DNA from: Isoetes taiwanensis
Taxonomy: Eukaryota; Streptophyta; Lycopodiopsida; Isoetales; Isoetaceae
Direction of reading: 5' to 3'
Assembly (NCBI GenBank): GCA_021234155.1
Contig: JAJEKV010000008.1
Location: 6,262,945-6,326,944, forward strand
DNA length: 64,000 nucleotides
A program made the position numbers and the translations under genes. Positions 33,685-46,434 of this stretch are shown piece after piece. The notes under the pieces were generated by a model that saw only the letters and a list, made by a program, of their open reading frames with translations, had not been told where the DNA came from and searched no databases. How positions within the stretch are numbered: position 1 is the first letter of the stretch; every line of letters starts with the position of its first letter.

Positions 33685-36679
33685 CTTTTTGTTGGGCATA
33701 ACCTCAAAAACTTAAATTATTAATCGAAGTTTGAAAATAATAATGTGCTTATGTTGCTCGATTTTCAAGAGGCTTCTCCTCGAGATGCAAAATCACACAT
33801 AATGCTTAGACTGTCCAAAGCATTTGGGTAAAAAGAGTAACTTCTGAATTTTGATGTATAGAATCGGCCTTGGAGAGAGAGAACCGTCTAGATCTTAGAT
33901 AATGATCCCTTCTTCTAAACATAAATGATCTAGAGGCAAAGAATGGTAATTTTCTTTTGTAAGCTAGAAAATGTTGCTTTTGTAAAAATGATTAAATGGC
34001 TATCGTTTGAAACTGAATATAGGCCTTTAAAAAATATTGTTTTTTCTTTTTTTTTCTTTTTTTTCTTTTTTTTTTCTTTTTTGTCTTAAGGGTAGGTAAA
34101 TGTTTTGGTATTTAATAGTGACATATTTACATAGTTAGATAAATTCAATATGAACATAGCCAATACAAGTATTATGGCAATTAAGGAAAAAGACCATACT
34201 GTTAGTTGCTATATTCTTCAAACTTTGCCTTTGCAAATGCATAAGCACATATAATTCAATCTTGTTTTCAAGCCTCTCCAATAGTGTGTGAAGACAAAAA
34301 GATGCACCATTTAATTGTATTTACACCTCTTTTTATTTCAAGAAGTGGGGACTTAGCAAAAGTAGGTCCATTAAAGATAGAAAAACATGAGAGCAACCTA
34401 TGGAGATGAGAATTTTTATAAGCAATAAAGACAAATAAGTCACATGCATGATGAAATTGACTATTTTGTAAATCCATGGACCATTACACCTATTCTCTAG
34501 TTGATAGAAAAAAGTAACAAAGGAAACAAATAAAGTCATAAAGAATTGACTAATACTGCATATCGCTCAGTGAAACATCTTCATGATGTGCTCGAAAAGT
34601 CCACAGAATGTTGCCATTTACATGGATCAATTGATGTTGTAAGAACATCGTAGGACTTGCAATATTTCATGAGAGTCACATTTATTGCAATGGATTGATG
34701 TTGATACCTCTGGACCAAATCGTATCTCTTGTTGTGCCTAAGGTGGAGCAGCCATAAATTCACTTTTTTATCACCCTCTCCACTTGCTAGTGTTATGATC
34801 TGTATCCAAATAGAGAACAATATACAAGCAGCAATAGGTTAAGCAAATGAATTTGGAAGGAACGAAATAAAAAAGGTTACATGCTAGAATTAGTTGTGGT
34901 GGCCAACATAATCTGGAGATTTTTGCTACACAAACCAAGATCAAATATTAAGTGTTCTATCAGAACAAAAAGATGTCAGTCTATGCCACAAAGTCATCTT
35001 CAACTACCTCTAAGTGTCGACAAAGAGGTGACAAAAGGAAATCTCCATCATCGTATTTAACACTTCCAATTTCAATATTTATCAACTACAGGATGTGTAA
35101 CAGCGAGGACCTTGTTATATGGAGAGACTGCAATCATATCATATAGGCCTAATTTCCCCTTCCTCATGACAAGGTGATATAGGAAATATTCATGACCATC
35201 AATATATACTAACAATGTAATTAATTTGAATATAGGAGTAGATCCTGCTTTGCATGATTCACAGATTGAGATACTTTATATTTGTGAATTATAACAATGC
35301 CACATGCAAGAGGCTTAATAATAATGTATCAATCCATGCCACTCCACATAAAGCACACAAATACATTAGTGCACACTAAAGAATTTATTTTTGTAAGGAG
35401 CAACTACATGAGAAGCATGGACCTTATGAGTTTTTGCCTTGCATGGGAAGCTTACACAATTTAAAGTAAAGAAAGAAAGAAAGATTTTTATCCTCTACAG
35501 AGACCAATCGACCTATTAGATAGTTATTGCAAAAAAATGCTGGAAGTTTTGTGGATGTGCAGCTTATGTTTTTGCTCTTTGCTAGAATACAAAATGACTT
35601 AATATCAAAACCAAGGTTTGGCATAATGTAAATTGATATAGTATATAAAATGCTTTTCTTTGGAGACAAACCGTTTTAGCCAATGTAATCACAAAAATAG
35701 AATGCTAAGGTATTGTTGATTACTCTCAATAGATTAGCATAAACATATTGACCTTTAGGAATCAAAGTTATGTAATTTCCTATAAATATCAATCGATGGA
35801 ATTAACAAAACTTTAAGACTTTAGACCAATCTCCTACATCGATATGGCTTCATGTGTCAAAATGCATCAAGCCACAGATCATTGAAGAATTCTCGTAGAA
35901 TAGTACATCGGCAATTGTAGTAGGGATGAAGGATCAAAGAAAAAGGTTCACAAAATGTCTCAATATGCATTTGTGTAGTGAAGACCTCAAATTTTGGTTG
36001 GATATGCATTTGAAGCTTAAGAAAAAAAAAACCCTAAAAAATTAGTGCATTTGTGCATGTTGTAAACATGTTAGACTTCTCAACCATAGGTTGACGAAGG
36101 CAAAGCCTAAAGTGCTTCATGAACCTTATGTGATAAGGCAATATAGAAGCCAGAAAGCATCCAGGTTATTGAATGATAACAAATCGTCTTAGCAAGCCAC
36201 TTGTACAAGGCAAGTTTAAAATTTTTAAAGCAATGTAAACTGCAACGGGATTAAGACTGTGCAAGCCATGCGGCTTCTTTGATTGCCAAATCATCACCAA
36301 TAATCTCCACATGAGCATAAACTATCCTTAAACTGATGCATTCAAAATAGATCTTTTAACATAATATCTCGTGCCAAAACTTTGGATATAACTTTTAAAA
36401 AAGCATGGCAACGATCACAGGTTCTAAGGCTCTTTATAATGTGTATTGGTGTCCCATGGTTGTGCTTATGAGCCTATATGATAATGCCAAGTTTTCACTG
36501 TGCAGCCAAATAAGATCTTGGTCTTGTTCCTCCTTTATGTCATGCAGCACAACATCCGCATAAGACATATTGTGCCTCTTCCATCAGTCTCCTTAACTTC
36601 TTGAGCATGGTAGATATTTCATGCATTTGATTGCATGGTCTATCTCCCAAAAGGAATATAGCATCTTGCCCTTTTATTC
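33685..36679. other. AT-rich non-coding region with T/C tract
   Basis: No gene is supported. A poly-T tract interrupted by single C residues lies at about 34039-34082. A few minus-strand frames (for example 34581-34820, containing LASGEGDKKVNLW, faintly WD40-like) are too weak to call. Confidence 0.4.
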
Positions 36680-36687
36680 AATCCAGC

Positions 36688-38235
36688 TTATTGCCTTGTT
36701 CCTCTTAGCATTTCCCTCAACCTCACTAATTCCTCTCCCGCAAGATTGTTAGACAAAATAACACATGCTCCAGAAATTTTTGGATCCAACTCAATAGCCT
36801 TTTCAACAGCCCTTTTTCCCGTTGCTTCATCAAGCATTCCTGCTTGCACAAGGTCAACAATGCAGCCATAATGTTCGGATGTTGGTGTAATGCCATGCTC
36901 ATTGCCCATGGAAATGAAGCACCTCAACCCAATGTTACTAAAGCTGTGTACACACATGCACATAGAACATTAATAAAGGTCACATGGTCAGGCTTGATGC
37001 CTACTCGCTTCATTTGCTGGAAAACATGAAGGGCTCCTTCCACGTGGTCATGTTGCCGATCATGGCATTCCACAAGATAGCATCCCTTTGATTCACCTTA
37101 TGAAAAATTATATGTGCACCTCCCAGCCCCCCACATTTACTATACATATTCAGAAGTGCAATGGCCACAACAATGTTTAATTCTAGGCCAGAATCAATGA
37201 TAAGAGTATGCAGCAACCTGCCATCTGCTAGTGTAGGCACATGCATCAAGGACACTGACATAACTTACTTCATCGGGCTTTATACCCTCTTCCTTCATTT
37301 GGTCAAAAGTTGGATGGCCTCTTTTCTAAGCCCACCATGAGAACAGATTGCAATCAGAGTTGTCCAGGACACCAGATGTTTTTGCTTTATCTTATGAAAT
37401 GTCTGACGTACCTTTCTACACTATGGCATTTTCGTACATGTTAATAAGAGAAGTCCCAACAAGATTCTCTGCCTCAAGTGCAAAAGTTAGGATATTTGCA
37501 GGAATTAGCCTGCCTTCTGTAATAATTTCAGGGTCATCACAAGCATTAAGAATGCTTATAAAAGCTATCTTGTTCGATAGTATTCCCTCTCCACGCATTA
37601 TTTGATAGAGGACAAATGATTCTTCTGTTTATTCTCTATAGATGCCGCGATGGTGGTGTTCCATGTCAAATGATCTTGGTAAATATAAGAAGTGCCTTTT
37701 CAACACACCCACATTGACGACACATATTCATGAGCGCAGTTAGACCACCATAATCCATCTATATTCCATTTTCAATTATAGATGTGCATGAAAGAGCTTC
37801 TCCTAGAGCTGCAGAGCCTGTACATGCAGGTAGCATGATAATAAAAGTTACTGCATTTGGATTCGCATGTTGAGCCAGCATTTTTGAAAATAATAGATTG
37901 CCATTTCTAAACGACAACAATACCCAATCATAGCATTCCATGTTATAGTGTTTCTTTCATGCATTCTTTCAAACACAATACCTAAGTCTTCCAATCCATG
38001 CTAACAACTGCTGTTCCCACTACAATGTCTAAGTCCAACCTAGCCAGAATAATTTCAGAATGAATCAACTTACCATCTGCGGTAAAACAAACATTATCTG
38101 GTTCAATACTCATCTTATGGAATAGATGGAGGGCTTCCTCAGATTGCGCAAACTCAATGTATGATGACATCATGGTAGTCCAGGCTATCTTATACTGTTT
38201 GGCCTGCTGTTAAAAACTGCCCTTGCATCTTGCAC
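36688..38235 (-). pseudogene. PLS-class PPR gene remnant, several repeats
   Basis: Successive minus-strand blocks run from 38235 down to 36688. MMSSYIEFAQSEEALHLFHKM and LDLDIVVGTAVVSM are followed by LLFSKMLAQHANPNAVTF and ILNACDDPEIITEGRLI. ENLVGTSLINMYENA comes next, then LIIDSGLELNIVVAIALLNMY and SKCGGLGGAHIIFHKV. The last block, GITPTSEHYGCIVDLVQAGML, is followed by an E-motif-like end (NLAGEELVRLREMLR). The order is that of a PLS PPR protein with C-terminal E-type extension. Many stops and frameshifts inactivate it. Intact relatives bind organellar RNA. No DYW domain is seen. Confidence 0.85.
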
Positions 38236-39210
38236 ACTTCCAGACCTTCTATAGACAGTGATCTAAGTAAGTATCCTCCTCTAATCCGTCACTATGCAAG
38301 CATGCCATCTCTTTCCTTCCCACAAGACCTTAGCATTAATATTAAACCAAACCAACATTTCCAGATAATGTTTGTGAAGAAGCAAACAGGAAATGTCGTA
38401 GAACATTTCTAGCCTGGTTTAGAATGCAGATGAATATTGTATCATCGTCACTTGCGTAGGAATGTGGAATGCGGCATAATGGGATCTATTGACCATGACA
38501 AGAAACTGTATAAGGTGTTGTGCCACCAACCCATCCAAAAATGTGCCGTCTATAATTCTGTTCCATCACCACAGGTTTATAATTCCCATAGATCACAGCT
38601 ACACTTGCAATGAAAGGAACCTAAAACAAACATTTGACACATTCAAGATCTTTGTACAGTAACATTTATTAGTCGTAGACTAAAGAACAAGATTAAATAA
38701 GTAGCATTTAGAATATTGAGGATAAATAGAAGATAGCATTGTGCACATACTTGCTTCCATGTCCTAGAGTTCAGAGAGGAAGTTTAATGGAAGAGACTTA
38801 CAGAAATCTAAGCTGTCGTTGCTAGCAAGAACAAATAGAAGGTGCTACGCTTGGAGGCAGAAACTGGAAAACAAACACAGTATCTAGAATTCATATAGAG
38901 CACAAATGACGACTTTCCTAATGCAAGTACTTGCTTCTATCCTATTTTTCAGAGTTCTAAAGCATTGGAGGTATACAAATGTAAGTCACGCTCAAACAAG
39001 TTCAAAGTTTGTAGACACAGACAAATAATATGGTTATTTCGGCAAGGATCCACAGAATATTGAGGACAACTGGATGTCCTCTTCTGTCACACTTACAAGA
39101 ATTGGAGTTGTTTGGTCTAATCCATCGTCATAGTAGACAATTAGAACATAATAACACATTAAGAAGCACCTTAAAATCAAGAGAAATACAGGCATAAAAA
39201 CCTAACCTCC
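38236..39210. other. No recognised gene
   Basis: AT-rich sequence with no supportable coding or repeat structure. Confidence 0.4.
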
Positions 39211-39213
39211 AGA

Positions 39214-39300
39214 TAAATTATCTTTAGCGCTTAATCTTTCCAATGATGAGAGCCAAATTCCTTTCTCAGTAGGAAGGCTTCCAATGGCAACTGGAAAACA
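39214..39300 (-). pseudogene. Possible leucine-rich repeat exon
   Basis: The minus strand reads AIGSLPTEKGIWLSSLERLSA then KDNLSG just before a GT. The LxxLxxLxxxxNxLSG spacing and the exon-ending position fit a plant LRR receptor exon. It is a single repeat without context, so the call is weak. Confidence 0.3.
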
Positions 39301-39432
39301 GGCTAATTATGTTCTGGATTTTAAACCTATTAGGGTACTTACAAAGCCACTGTTATATAAGATTAATTATTTATAAGTTTAACACTTCAAATATATTAAT
39401 AGCAGGCAACAAAAGTTGATGTTGCTATAGCT

Positions 39433-39690
39433 ACAGGAGAGAACCAAAAGATCAAAGAATTGAATGATTTCCTCCATGCTTGTAGATTTATAACTTTCAT
39501 GCTTTTGAGGGCCTCTGATGTAGCCCTTAGCCCTTCATACTGCTTCCATAAGTCCACTCTGATACCTCTGCTAACCTTGCTAATGGGGAATCAAGAAGTA
39601 CAAGCCAGCCAATGTTGCCCAGCCTACAGATATAAAGAGAATATACAGAACATTTGTAAAGGAGTTGTTCGTAAGAGAATTATCCAATTT
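39433..39690 (+). pseudogene. Possible glycolipid-transfer-protein (GLTP/ACD11-like) fragment
   Basis: After an acceptor-like GCTACAG the frame reads GENQKIKELNDFLHACRFIT. Beyond a second acceptor-like AG near 39630 it reads YRYKENIQNI. The FLxAC block and the xIxxNIxxI block resemble the first helices of GLTP-fold proteins. Evidence is short and from memory. Minus-strand frames here look like shadows. Confidence 0.3.
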
Positions 39691-40464
39691 GGCATGCATC
39701 AAGTGCCATATATTGAGTATCTCTCCTGCTGCATGTGATTGCCTTCCAACATTTGTTAGTATGCTGAATGCATTTGCAAACCTGCCTTTCGACTGCCAAA
39801 GTACCACTGCCTTTGCGATAAGGACTCCAACATTTTTGCAATAAACAGTGCAGCACAAGAACAAGAAGAAACAAACATACATGGGGCAGTGATCTTAGGC
39901 TTGGGATTTTTGCATTCTAACTCCAAAAACAGAGTGCAAGATTTATCTATGGAAGTCCAACAAAATAGCAAGAAGATGCTTCAGAATAGATATATCTAAT
40001 GTGCCAGTCACATTGATGTAAACCAAGATTGGGATAGGCAGCGTTATTTTCTGGTCTCATCAACCAAGAACCATAGAATATCTACATTACCAAATAAGCC
40101 GCATAGATGAATGACATGCCATTGTGTTTCAAATATTAGCATTGCCTAACGTTCAGAGGACACAGCCAAATTTTCTGATAACAGCAATGACATTCTAAAG
40201 CAGCAAATATCTCAAGGTGTAAAAGAATAAGACAATGTTGAGATTCAGACGCATACAGAGGAAGGTGTCCTTGGTACAAATCTGCTTTTTGCCAGAATGT
40301 TCTTTGATATGTACCATAGCTCAGCCATTATTGCAAGCATACACAGGCGCATACAGGCAAGTATCAGAAAGTTTGTGTTGCACATGTGTGCACATATGAT
40401 GTTATATCTTTTTGATAACAAGTAGTTTCCTTTCATGTGAGCAGAGGCTTTTATCAAGGATTTC

Positions 40465-40826
40465 ATGTGAGCAGTGACCTGGGAAAAGTGCCTCCATTAA
40501 TCCATGCAGTATGGCTTCTTGCCATGGATGTAGATGGTACCTGTGGTGTAGAGCTGGATGTAAACTATACAGGTGGCGCAGTCCTAACACTTGAAACAAG
40601 ATTAGATGCATGGGAGTCTTGTACACAAGACAAGCTTAGTGATCTGAAGGTAAAATGTAACCCAGCTGGTGCTGCCACTATGGATATTGTAGAGAAAAGC
40701 TTAGAATCAGCTGAAGACCAATGGAAACTAACGTCAGTGGAGGTCGAATATAATGCTACAGTATACCAAGGCGAGATATATGTGCAGACTTATAGAACCA
40801 TGCAAACATATAATAGGCGTTCATAA
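40465..40826 (+). pseudogene. SMP lipid-transfer domain fragment (TEX2/Nvj2-like)
   Basis: The plus-strand frame has SSDLGKVPPLIHAVWLLAMD, VELDVNYTGGAVLTLETRLD, then TSVEVEYNATVYQGEIYVQT and a stop. The pattern LGxxPPxI...D...D.xYxGGxxLxxETxL resembles the synaptotagmin-like mitochondrial-lipid-binding domain of TEX2/Nvj2-type proteins at membrane contact sites. Only part of the domain is present, with no transmembrane or PH segment. It is either one surviving exon or a captured fragment. No splice sites were resolved. Confidence 0.45.
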
Positions 40827-41149
40827 TACATACAACTTACTTGTTTGAAGTAATGTTCATGAGTTGTTTATCCTATTTCGTTAAATATGTTTTTCTTAAT
40901 GGGTTTATCTATCACATCACGTGGCTATGTAGCAAAAATCCCAGGGAAAAATGTTTGTCCTATTTCAGTAATATGTTTTTCTTAATGGGTTGATCTACCT
41001 CTCAACAAAAAAAAAAGAAAAAACTTAACAAAAACTATTTAAAGCATTTGATTAACATAAAACTTAACTAGTCTAATTGAAGCACTTTTGAATCAATATG
41101 GTGCAATCATGTCCTAGAATGTTTCTCTAATGAGATTTTATGGATTCTC

Positions 41150-41835
41150 CACTTCTTCCTTTTTTATTTGTAAAGTAGAATCTCTCTCCCTCATGTAAGA
41201 ATTGGCTTCTTTCCGCGTCCTAAATGACTTGAACTTGGCGCAGGAAAAACCTTTAGTCTGCAAAATATAGGTCTACATGTTAAGTCACAATTCTTACTAA
41301 GAATCATGAGTTAAAAAAAAACTATAAAATTAAAGATAAATATACCTGTTTCTGGCATTCAACCCAACTACGGTAAACTCGGGCTTTCTCAACGCCAGCG
41401 TCGGCATAAAATTTATTCTTTTTTGAACCATGCTCGTCATGGTTGATAAGCCAGGAAGAAGAAGGAGCAGTCTAAACCACAAGGCAAAAATGTAGATTGT
41501 AGACAATTTGATCCAAACTAAAATAAAAACATAACTATTACAAGATACCTCATAGTTTTTCTCGTGTAAATATGATCTTGCTTCTTCCAATGTTTTGAAG
41601 CCTTTATGTTCGGCTTTAGAATAGCCATGAATCTGCTAAGTCAAGATGTTAGATGTGAACAATCAAGAGCTAAAAAAACCGTTATAAAATCAGATAAAAT
41701 ACCGTGTACTTGCAATCGAGGCCCGCTATAATAAATTCCGGGCCTCCGCCATTCGCGAACAAAGATAAAACTTTTGTTTTGGTTCACGATTGTGATAGTT
41801 ATTTCGCCTCGTAGGAGCCATTTATTTTGATTCAA
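41150..41835 (-). pseudogene. Four-exon remnant with two RNase H1 N-terminal (RHBD/viroplasmin) domains
   Basis: Exon 1 (about 41819-41703) starts MAPTRRNNYHNRE and carries KFY..ANG..RPGIYYSG..LDCK spread over shifted frames. Exon 2 (about 41635-41551) reads IHGYSKAEHKGFKTLEEARS. Exon 3 (about 41473-41346) has KFYADAGVEKARVYRSWVEC. Exon 4 (about 41263-41146) has GFSCAKFKSFRTRKEANSYM and then a stop. All introns have GT-AG and join in phase 0. Each domain is cut by an intron between its first half (KFYxVxxGxxPGIYxSWxEC) and second half (xGxSxAxFKxFxTxxEA). RHBDs bind RNA:DNA hybrids. There is no RNase H catalytic domain. One or two small indels in exon 1 suggest decay. Confidence 0.75.
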
Positions 41836-41996
41836 AACCTGTTCAAAAAGAGTGCTCTGAGGTGCATGGTAAGAGTGGCTGGGTCCAAAGTTAGCTGTCA
41901 GACTATAAGTATGACCATTGGAAGCACTTACAAATTACAATTGAGCTCCGATAGGCCAAGTTCTGCTGCAATTCGACTCTCGATCCAATTCGACTC

Positions 41997-42032
41997 TGCA
42001 GATGCAATCGGCTCTGCAGATGCAATCGGCTG
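41997..42032. repeat. Tandem 18-bp repeat, two copies
   Basis: GCAGATGCAATCGGCTST is repeated directly, preceded by two AATTCGACTCT copies. Confidence 0.7.
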
Positions 42033-42161
42033 GGCAACTCAGCAAGCATGCCCCAGCGGGCAATCAGTGCGCTCCAGAGCAATCAGCAATACTCAAATTT
42101 TAACGAAATTTAAACGAAAATTTGAACGAAAAATGAGGAATCCCAGGCAATCAGCAAAACT

Positions 42162-44663
42162 ATAAAGTTGTGGAATCCGACCACACACCTGTGCACTTCA
42201 TCATTCAATGCATGCATGATGTCACAACAGAGCCATATTCCACGCAGACTGCCAGACTGAAACTCACATATGACAAGCATGCAGAATATAGAAAATACTT
42301 GGAGGCGCTAATTGAGGCTAAAGATTGGACGGGCGAGCTTGAAAATGAAATAAAACAGTTCTTCGCAACTATTCTTGAGGCAACCACATGCACATTTGGG
42401 ACAACTAAAAATAAAAATAGAAGTACAAAGCATAAAGGGTGGTTCGATTATGATTGTAGGCGGGCCGGTGCGAAACTACCAAAGGGTTTGAAGTGTAAGC
42501 CTAAATGGTACCGCTCTCATTGCGTAGAAAAAAGCATGACTATTTTCGTAGGAGACAAGTATGGCTAAACCAAAAAGCGCATGATGACCCAAAGACTTTT
42601 TGGAGAACGCCGCAAACAAGGAAAGCACATAACCAAATTTTGATTTGGATCGGTTGAAAGAGCATGTTAAGATGCTCTATGAGATCCCAAATAGCAAGAA
42701 ATGCCAAAGCACAAGCTTGATGATGAACTGTTCAATGAGGAAGATGTCTCTTGTGCGCTTAAAAAGCTATCAAACGGAAAGGCAAAGGACACGCAGGGGT
42801 TGGCAGCAGAGTTGTTTAAATGGTGTGGCAGAAATGCTTTGAGGGTACTGACCAGTTTGCTAAATAAAGCCCTTATAAGTGGTTTACCAAAGAGATGGCA
42901 GGAAAATATGGTTTATCCTATTCACAAGGCTGGAGATAAGACTGTAGCATCTAATTATAGGACCATACTAGTTGGGAGTACATTCACTAAAATAATAGCC
43001 ACTATGCTTGAGCAACGGATTAGTCATTGGACAGAGACAGAAGGCAAGAGAAGTATCTTTCAGGCTGGTTTCAGGAAAGATTATAGCACACTCGATCATG
43101 CACTGGTGTTGAGGATCTTGTTTGAAAAGGCAAGAAGGCCGAGGCAGTCACTATATCTTGCATTAAGTGAGACTTCTCGAAAGCATTCGATATGGTGCCC
43201 GCGAAAAGAATTTAGACGTGAGAATGGAAGAACTAGGAGTGCCATTTAATTTGAGAACTGCAGTAGCTCAACTCTACTCAGAGGTCAGATTAAGATTGGC
43301 AAATGGGATCGACACTGAGCTTCTTAGCACTATTGGGGTGAGACAGGGGTGCCCGCTGTCTCCTACGCTCTTTGGTTTGTACATTGACGAACTGGATGAA
43401 TGGTTAAGACAAAGATGCTTGGCAGGAACTGATCTAGGGGGTTATCTCGTGCAGTTATTGATCTATGCTGATGACGTAATACTTATATCATCTACAAAGG
43501 AAGGGTTCTGATCTATGTTAGACATGCTTTCAAATTTTGCATGAAGAAGGAGATCTTGGGTCAACGACCAAGACCAAGGTGATGGTGGTGGAACTAGAGA
43601 ACGGCGTAATTCGATTAAAGGGCGGATAGTAGAGACAACGGAGGTATACAAATACTTGGGATTGGAATTTGAATCGAAATATTCATGGAAATCCTGTGTT
43701 GATAAGAGAGTCACAGGGGGGAAAACGCTCTTTACGCATTGATGAGAAGTTGTTGGCGTGCTAATTTAAGAAGGCGGCATTGCGCAAAAATGCTTTTAAA
43801 TCTACGGTTCGAGACCATTGTCTTTGTATGGCTCCGCCAATTTAGGGCCCAATTTGTCCTCGAAGCATTGGCAAAAGATAGAGCAAGTTCTTAAACTGTT
43901 TACGCTTGAAGAATTTGGGGTGAAAACCAGACGCCGTCGCGCTATGCTTCTAGGCGAGGGGGTTTGCTTCCTTTAGAAGCCGGGGCCTTATACCGGCGAT
44001 AAACTTTGTGAATCGGTTAGAGCTGCAATCTGAACTCAGTACATCAAAAAGGGCATTAGAATGCTCGAAACTTCGGCTGGTGGCGGGAAGTGTTAGCGTG
44101 GGCAGCCAAGTGGGGTATTACCCCGGATATTTGGCCGAATCGATTGCTCGGTGCAAGGGAACTGGTACAAGACAAAGTGGTAGAGACTTTGGTCTCATAA
44201 GGGCAGTCGTATGACAAAGTATACTGAAGAGGTAAACCCAATGTTGACATATATGGAACCCGATTATGTGAAGGCGGACTTGTCTAAGCATAAGAAACAG
44301 ACTATTGCCAGATATAGATTGAGCTCCCACCACCTTATGGTGGAAACAGGGAGATGGAAGGGAATTCCGAGGGAAGACAGGAAATGTCCCTTCTGCACCC
44401 TTGATGCTATTGAGGATGAGAAACATGTCTTCATTGAGTGTCCGGAGTATGTACATATAAGAGAGAAATTTGGCATATATCAATCTCAATTGGACAGTAT
44501 TTTCGAGTTGGAGCCACACATCCTTGGTTGCTTTGTCAAGGAAGTGGACTCACACCACTCATTATTGATGAGTTTGAGCAAATAAGTGTAAACCAGCCCC
44601 ATGACCTTCAAGGTCCCAAACGGGCTTCAGATAATCTATTATTATTATTATTATTATTATTAT
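42162..44663 (+). mobile_element. LINE (family E) with (ATT)n tail, 5'-truncated
   Basis: The element starts inside the endonuclease C-terminus (ESDHTPVHFII) and ends in a trinucleotide (ATT)n tract at 44638-44663 rather than poly(A). Such tails occur in I/Jockey-like groups. The 5' border is an estimate and no target duplication was found. Its RT is closest to families C and D in this window. Confidence 0.8.
42170..44583 (+). pseudogene. LINE ORF2 (RT and C-terminal zinc finger), frameshifted
   Basis: Endonuclease end at 42170, then linker. RT blocks: 42701-43249 with KLSNGKAKDTQGLAAELFKW, NMVYPIHKAGDK, NYRTILVGSTFTKI and FQAGFRKDYSTLDHALVL; 43167-43511 with GVRQGCPLSPTLFGLYIDEL and LLIYADDVILIS. 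After a decayed linker comes a C-terminal CPFCTLDAIEDEKHVFIECP zinc finger (44211-44583). At least four frame changes occur, including one in the F(V)DFxKAF block near 43170. Confidence 0.88.
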
Positions 44664-45128
44664 AACAGCCGGAATTGGGGGGCCAAAATTCAAAGAGCCC
44701 GTTTAGCTAAACCTGGCGCGCCCCTAAATATTAATTTGTGCAGGTAGCAGTTTAAAAACACAAATTCCCCATCATGGTCATCATTTAAAATCATTTAAAC
44801 TGGTGATTTTTTCTAGAGGCATAGCGGTTGTGGTTATCATTTTAAGTGATTGAATATTTTGGATGGGCAATTTTGTGAATCGAGATGTATTGGTAGAGAA
44901 TATTGATGTTGATCCAACGGTTTTAATGTGATAACGTTTTCGAAATTGCAAACTGTATAGTTATACCATAAGATTTGGCAATGGTTAAGGGTTGTATTGG
45001 TATGGGAAACCGTATGTTGCTGACGCTGGCAACACAGATTCCCAACCCTAGAATCATGGGCGGGCATTTTGGAGCTCGCGAGCGCTGGTTGGGCGCAGGT
45101 GTTGGTGTCGCCTTGAGCTTCTGCAGGG

Positions 45129-45446
45129 ATGGCGGAGCTCCTGGTGATGTGGCCGCTCATCTGGTTTGTTTCTTTTCTGGTTTGGGTGGATGAGCTTGCC
45201 AATCTCTTCATGTTCTCTTCTTTCTGTTGGCTCTTGCGGCGGATTTCTTCAGCGGGGTATTCCTGTGGGCACCGGATCTCTGCAGTGGAGAATGGGGACC
45301 CAGACCCAGGAATAGGGAACTTTACATTTGCTAAATTCTTGTGTTCCATTTTAATTCCTGTGTTTCTTTTTTGTCTTGTAGCTGTTGCTCTGTTTTCCTC
45401 AATTCACAGGCTCGGCTTCTGTAGAGCCAAGTTTCCGGTTGGCTGA
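45129..45446 (+). CDS. Small putative membrane protein ORF
   Basis: 105 codons. An N-terminal hydrophobic stretch (LLVMWPLIWFVSFLVWV) and a second one (FLCSILIPVFLFCLVAVALF) suggest two membrane segments, separated by a charged loop with AVENGDPDPGIGNF. A strong splice donor (CAG/GTAAGC) follows the stop at 45454, so the ORF may be the start of a longer spliced gene. The opposite-strand frame (44837-45349) has biased composition and looks like a shadow. I do not recognise the family. Confidence 0.4.
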   Translation: MAELLVMWPLIWFVSFLVWVDELANLFMFSSFCWLLRRISSAGYSCGHRISAVENGDPDPGIGNFTFAKFLCSILIPVFLFCLVAVALFSSIHRLGFCRAKFPVG

Positions 45447-45454
45447 TGCCTCAG

Positions 45455-46302
45455 GTAAGCCAAGGGCATTGGACTTTTGTTGGGGTTCGATTCCCCAAGC
45501 CCTGGGCTTCGTCATATAATACTGCTTATTACACGGACTTCATGACACGATATGAGGATTGAAGGAGAAATACTCTGTTATGTACCAGCAGGTTGTTAGC
45601 TCGGCGAAGACTTTGTGCATGAGGGAGGACATGGGTGGCCTCTATTCTGCCGGAATTGATCCCATGTTCTTGGCCCGCCAAATCTGCCAAATCGATGAGT
45701 TCGGAAGTTCATAAGCTGGCTTACATGGATTGTTAGAATTTCTTGCCAGTATGTACAGCTTGTTGCAGAACTTTGAAAGCCCTGGTTTGTATCAGGGATC
45801 CGGAATCAGTGATCAGAACTATTGGTGCCTCCTTAGAAACCGGGTCAAATAATGTGGGCCCCATCGTTGACCCCATCTTGACTTGCGTTTGAGGGCTAGA
45901 ATTGCGCCCCATGGCATATGCTGTGGCATATGCCAGCATCCAATGGCCAAAAAATTTTTTGAGACACCCGAAACAATAATACACCCTAGTTAAATCTACA
46001 CTAAGGCTAGGCTGGCTGCCATCAAATGGCATGCCTTAATTCAAATATGTACCACAATCGGCAAATGCAAACAAGCCAATGAGGCATTTTGGCCACGAGG
46101 TAACTTACTTCAAATGTAATCCATTTTTTATGCATTGGGTAGATAGATAGTTAGTATTTTATTTTGGGTTGCCCAGGTGATCCTTTGTTTGATGGTATAA
46201 TATAGGGGAACCAGAATATTCCCTAGATTCACAGCACAAGTGCATGTCATTTAGCATACCATTGATTTTGATTTTTTGACACAAAGAGTAGATCCGTGAT
46301 TG
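45455..46302. other. Low-evidence region with a coding-like patch
   Basis: At 45580-45715 the plus strand reads YQQVVSSAKTLCMREDMGGL then YSAGIDPMFLARQI. This is loosely like a mitochondrial-carrier repeat, too short to assign. The rest shows nothing. Confidence 0.25.

Positions 46303-46337
<35 letters not shown>
46303..46337. repeat. (CTAT)n microsatellite
   Basis: About eight and a half perfect CTAT units. Confidence 0.95.
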
Positions 46338-46339
<2 letters not shown>

Positions 46340-46434
46340 AGAAAAGGATTAACCAAGAACGGGGAAACTGCCCAAAAATTGGCTTTTGATATGCCAAAAC
46401 AAGAGAAATTGTCCAAAATCTGGCTTTGGATGTG

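Noticed and set aside
34581..34820. WD40-like frame (LASGEGDKKVNLW)
   Set aside because: One weak repeat, no GH or further WD repeats in register and no splice structure; insufficient for a call.
44837..45349. Minus-strand frame of 170 codons
   Set aside because: Composition is unlike a folded protein, and it lies opposite a hydrophobic plus-strand frame with a good splice donor; treated as a shadow.
45580..45715. Mitochondrial carrier repeat
   Set aside because: About 40 residues with only a loose MGGLYSAG resemblance and no PxD/ExxR motif.
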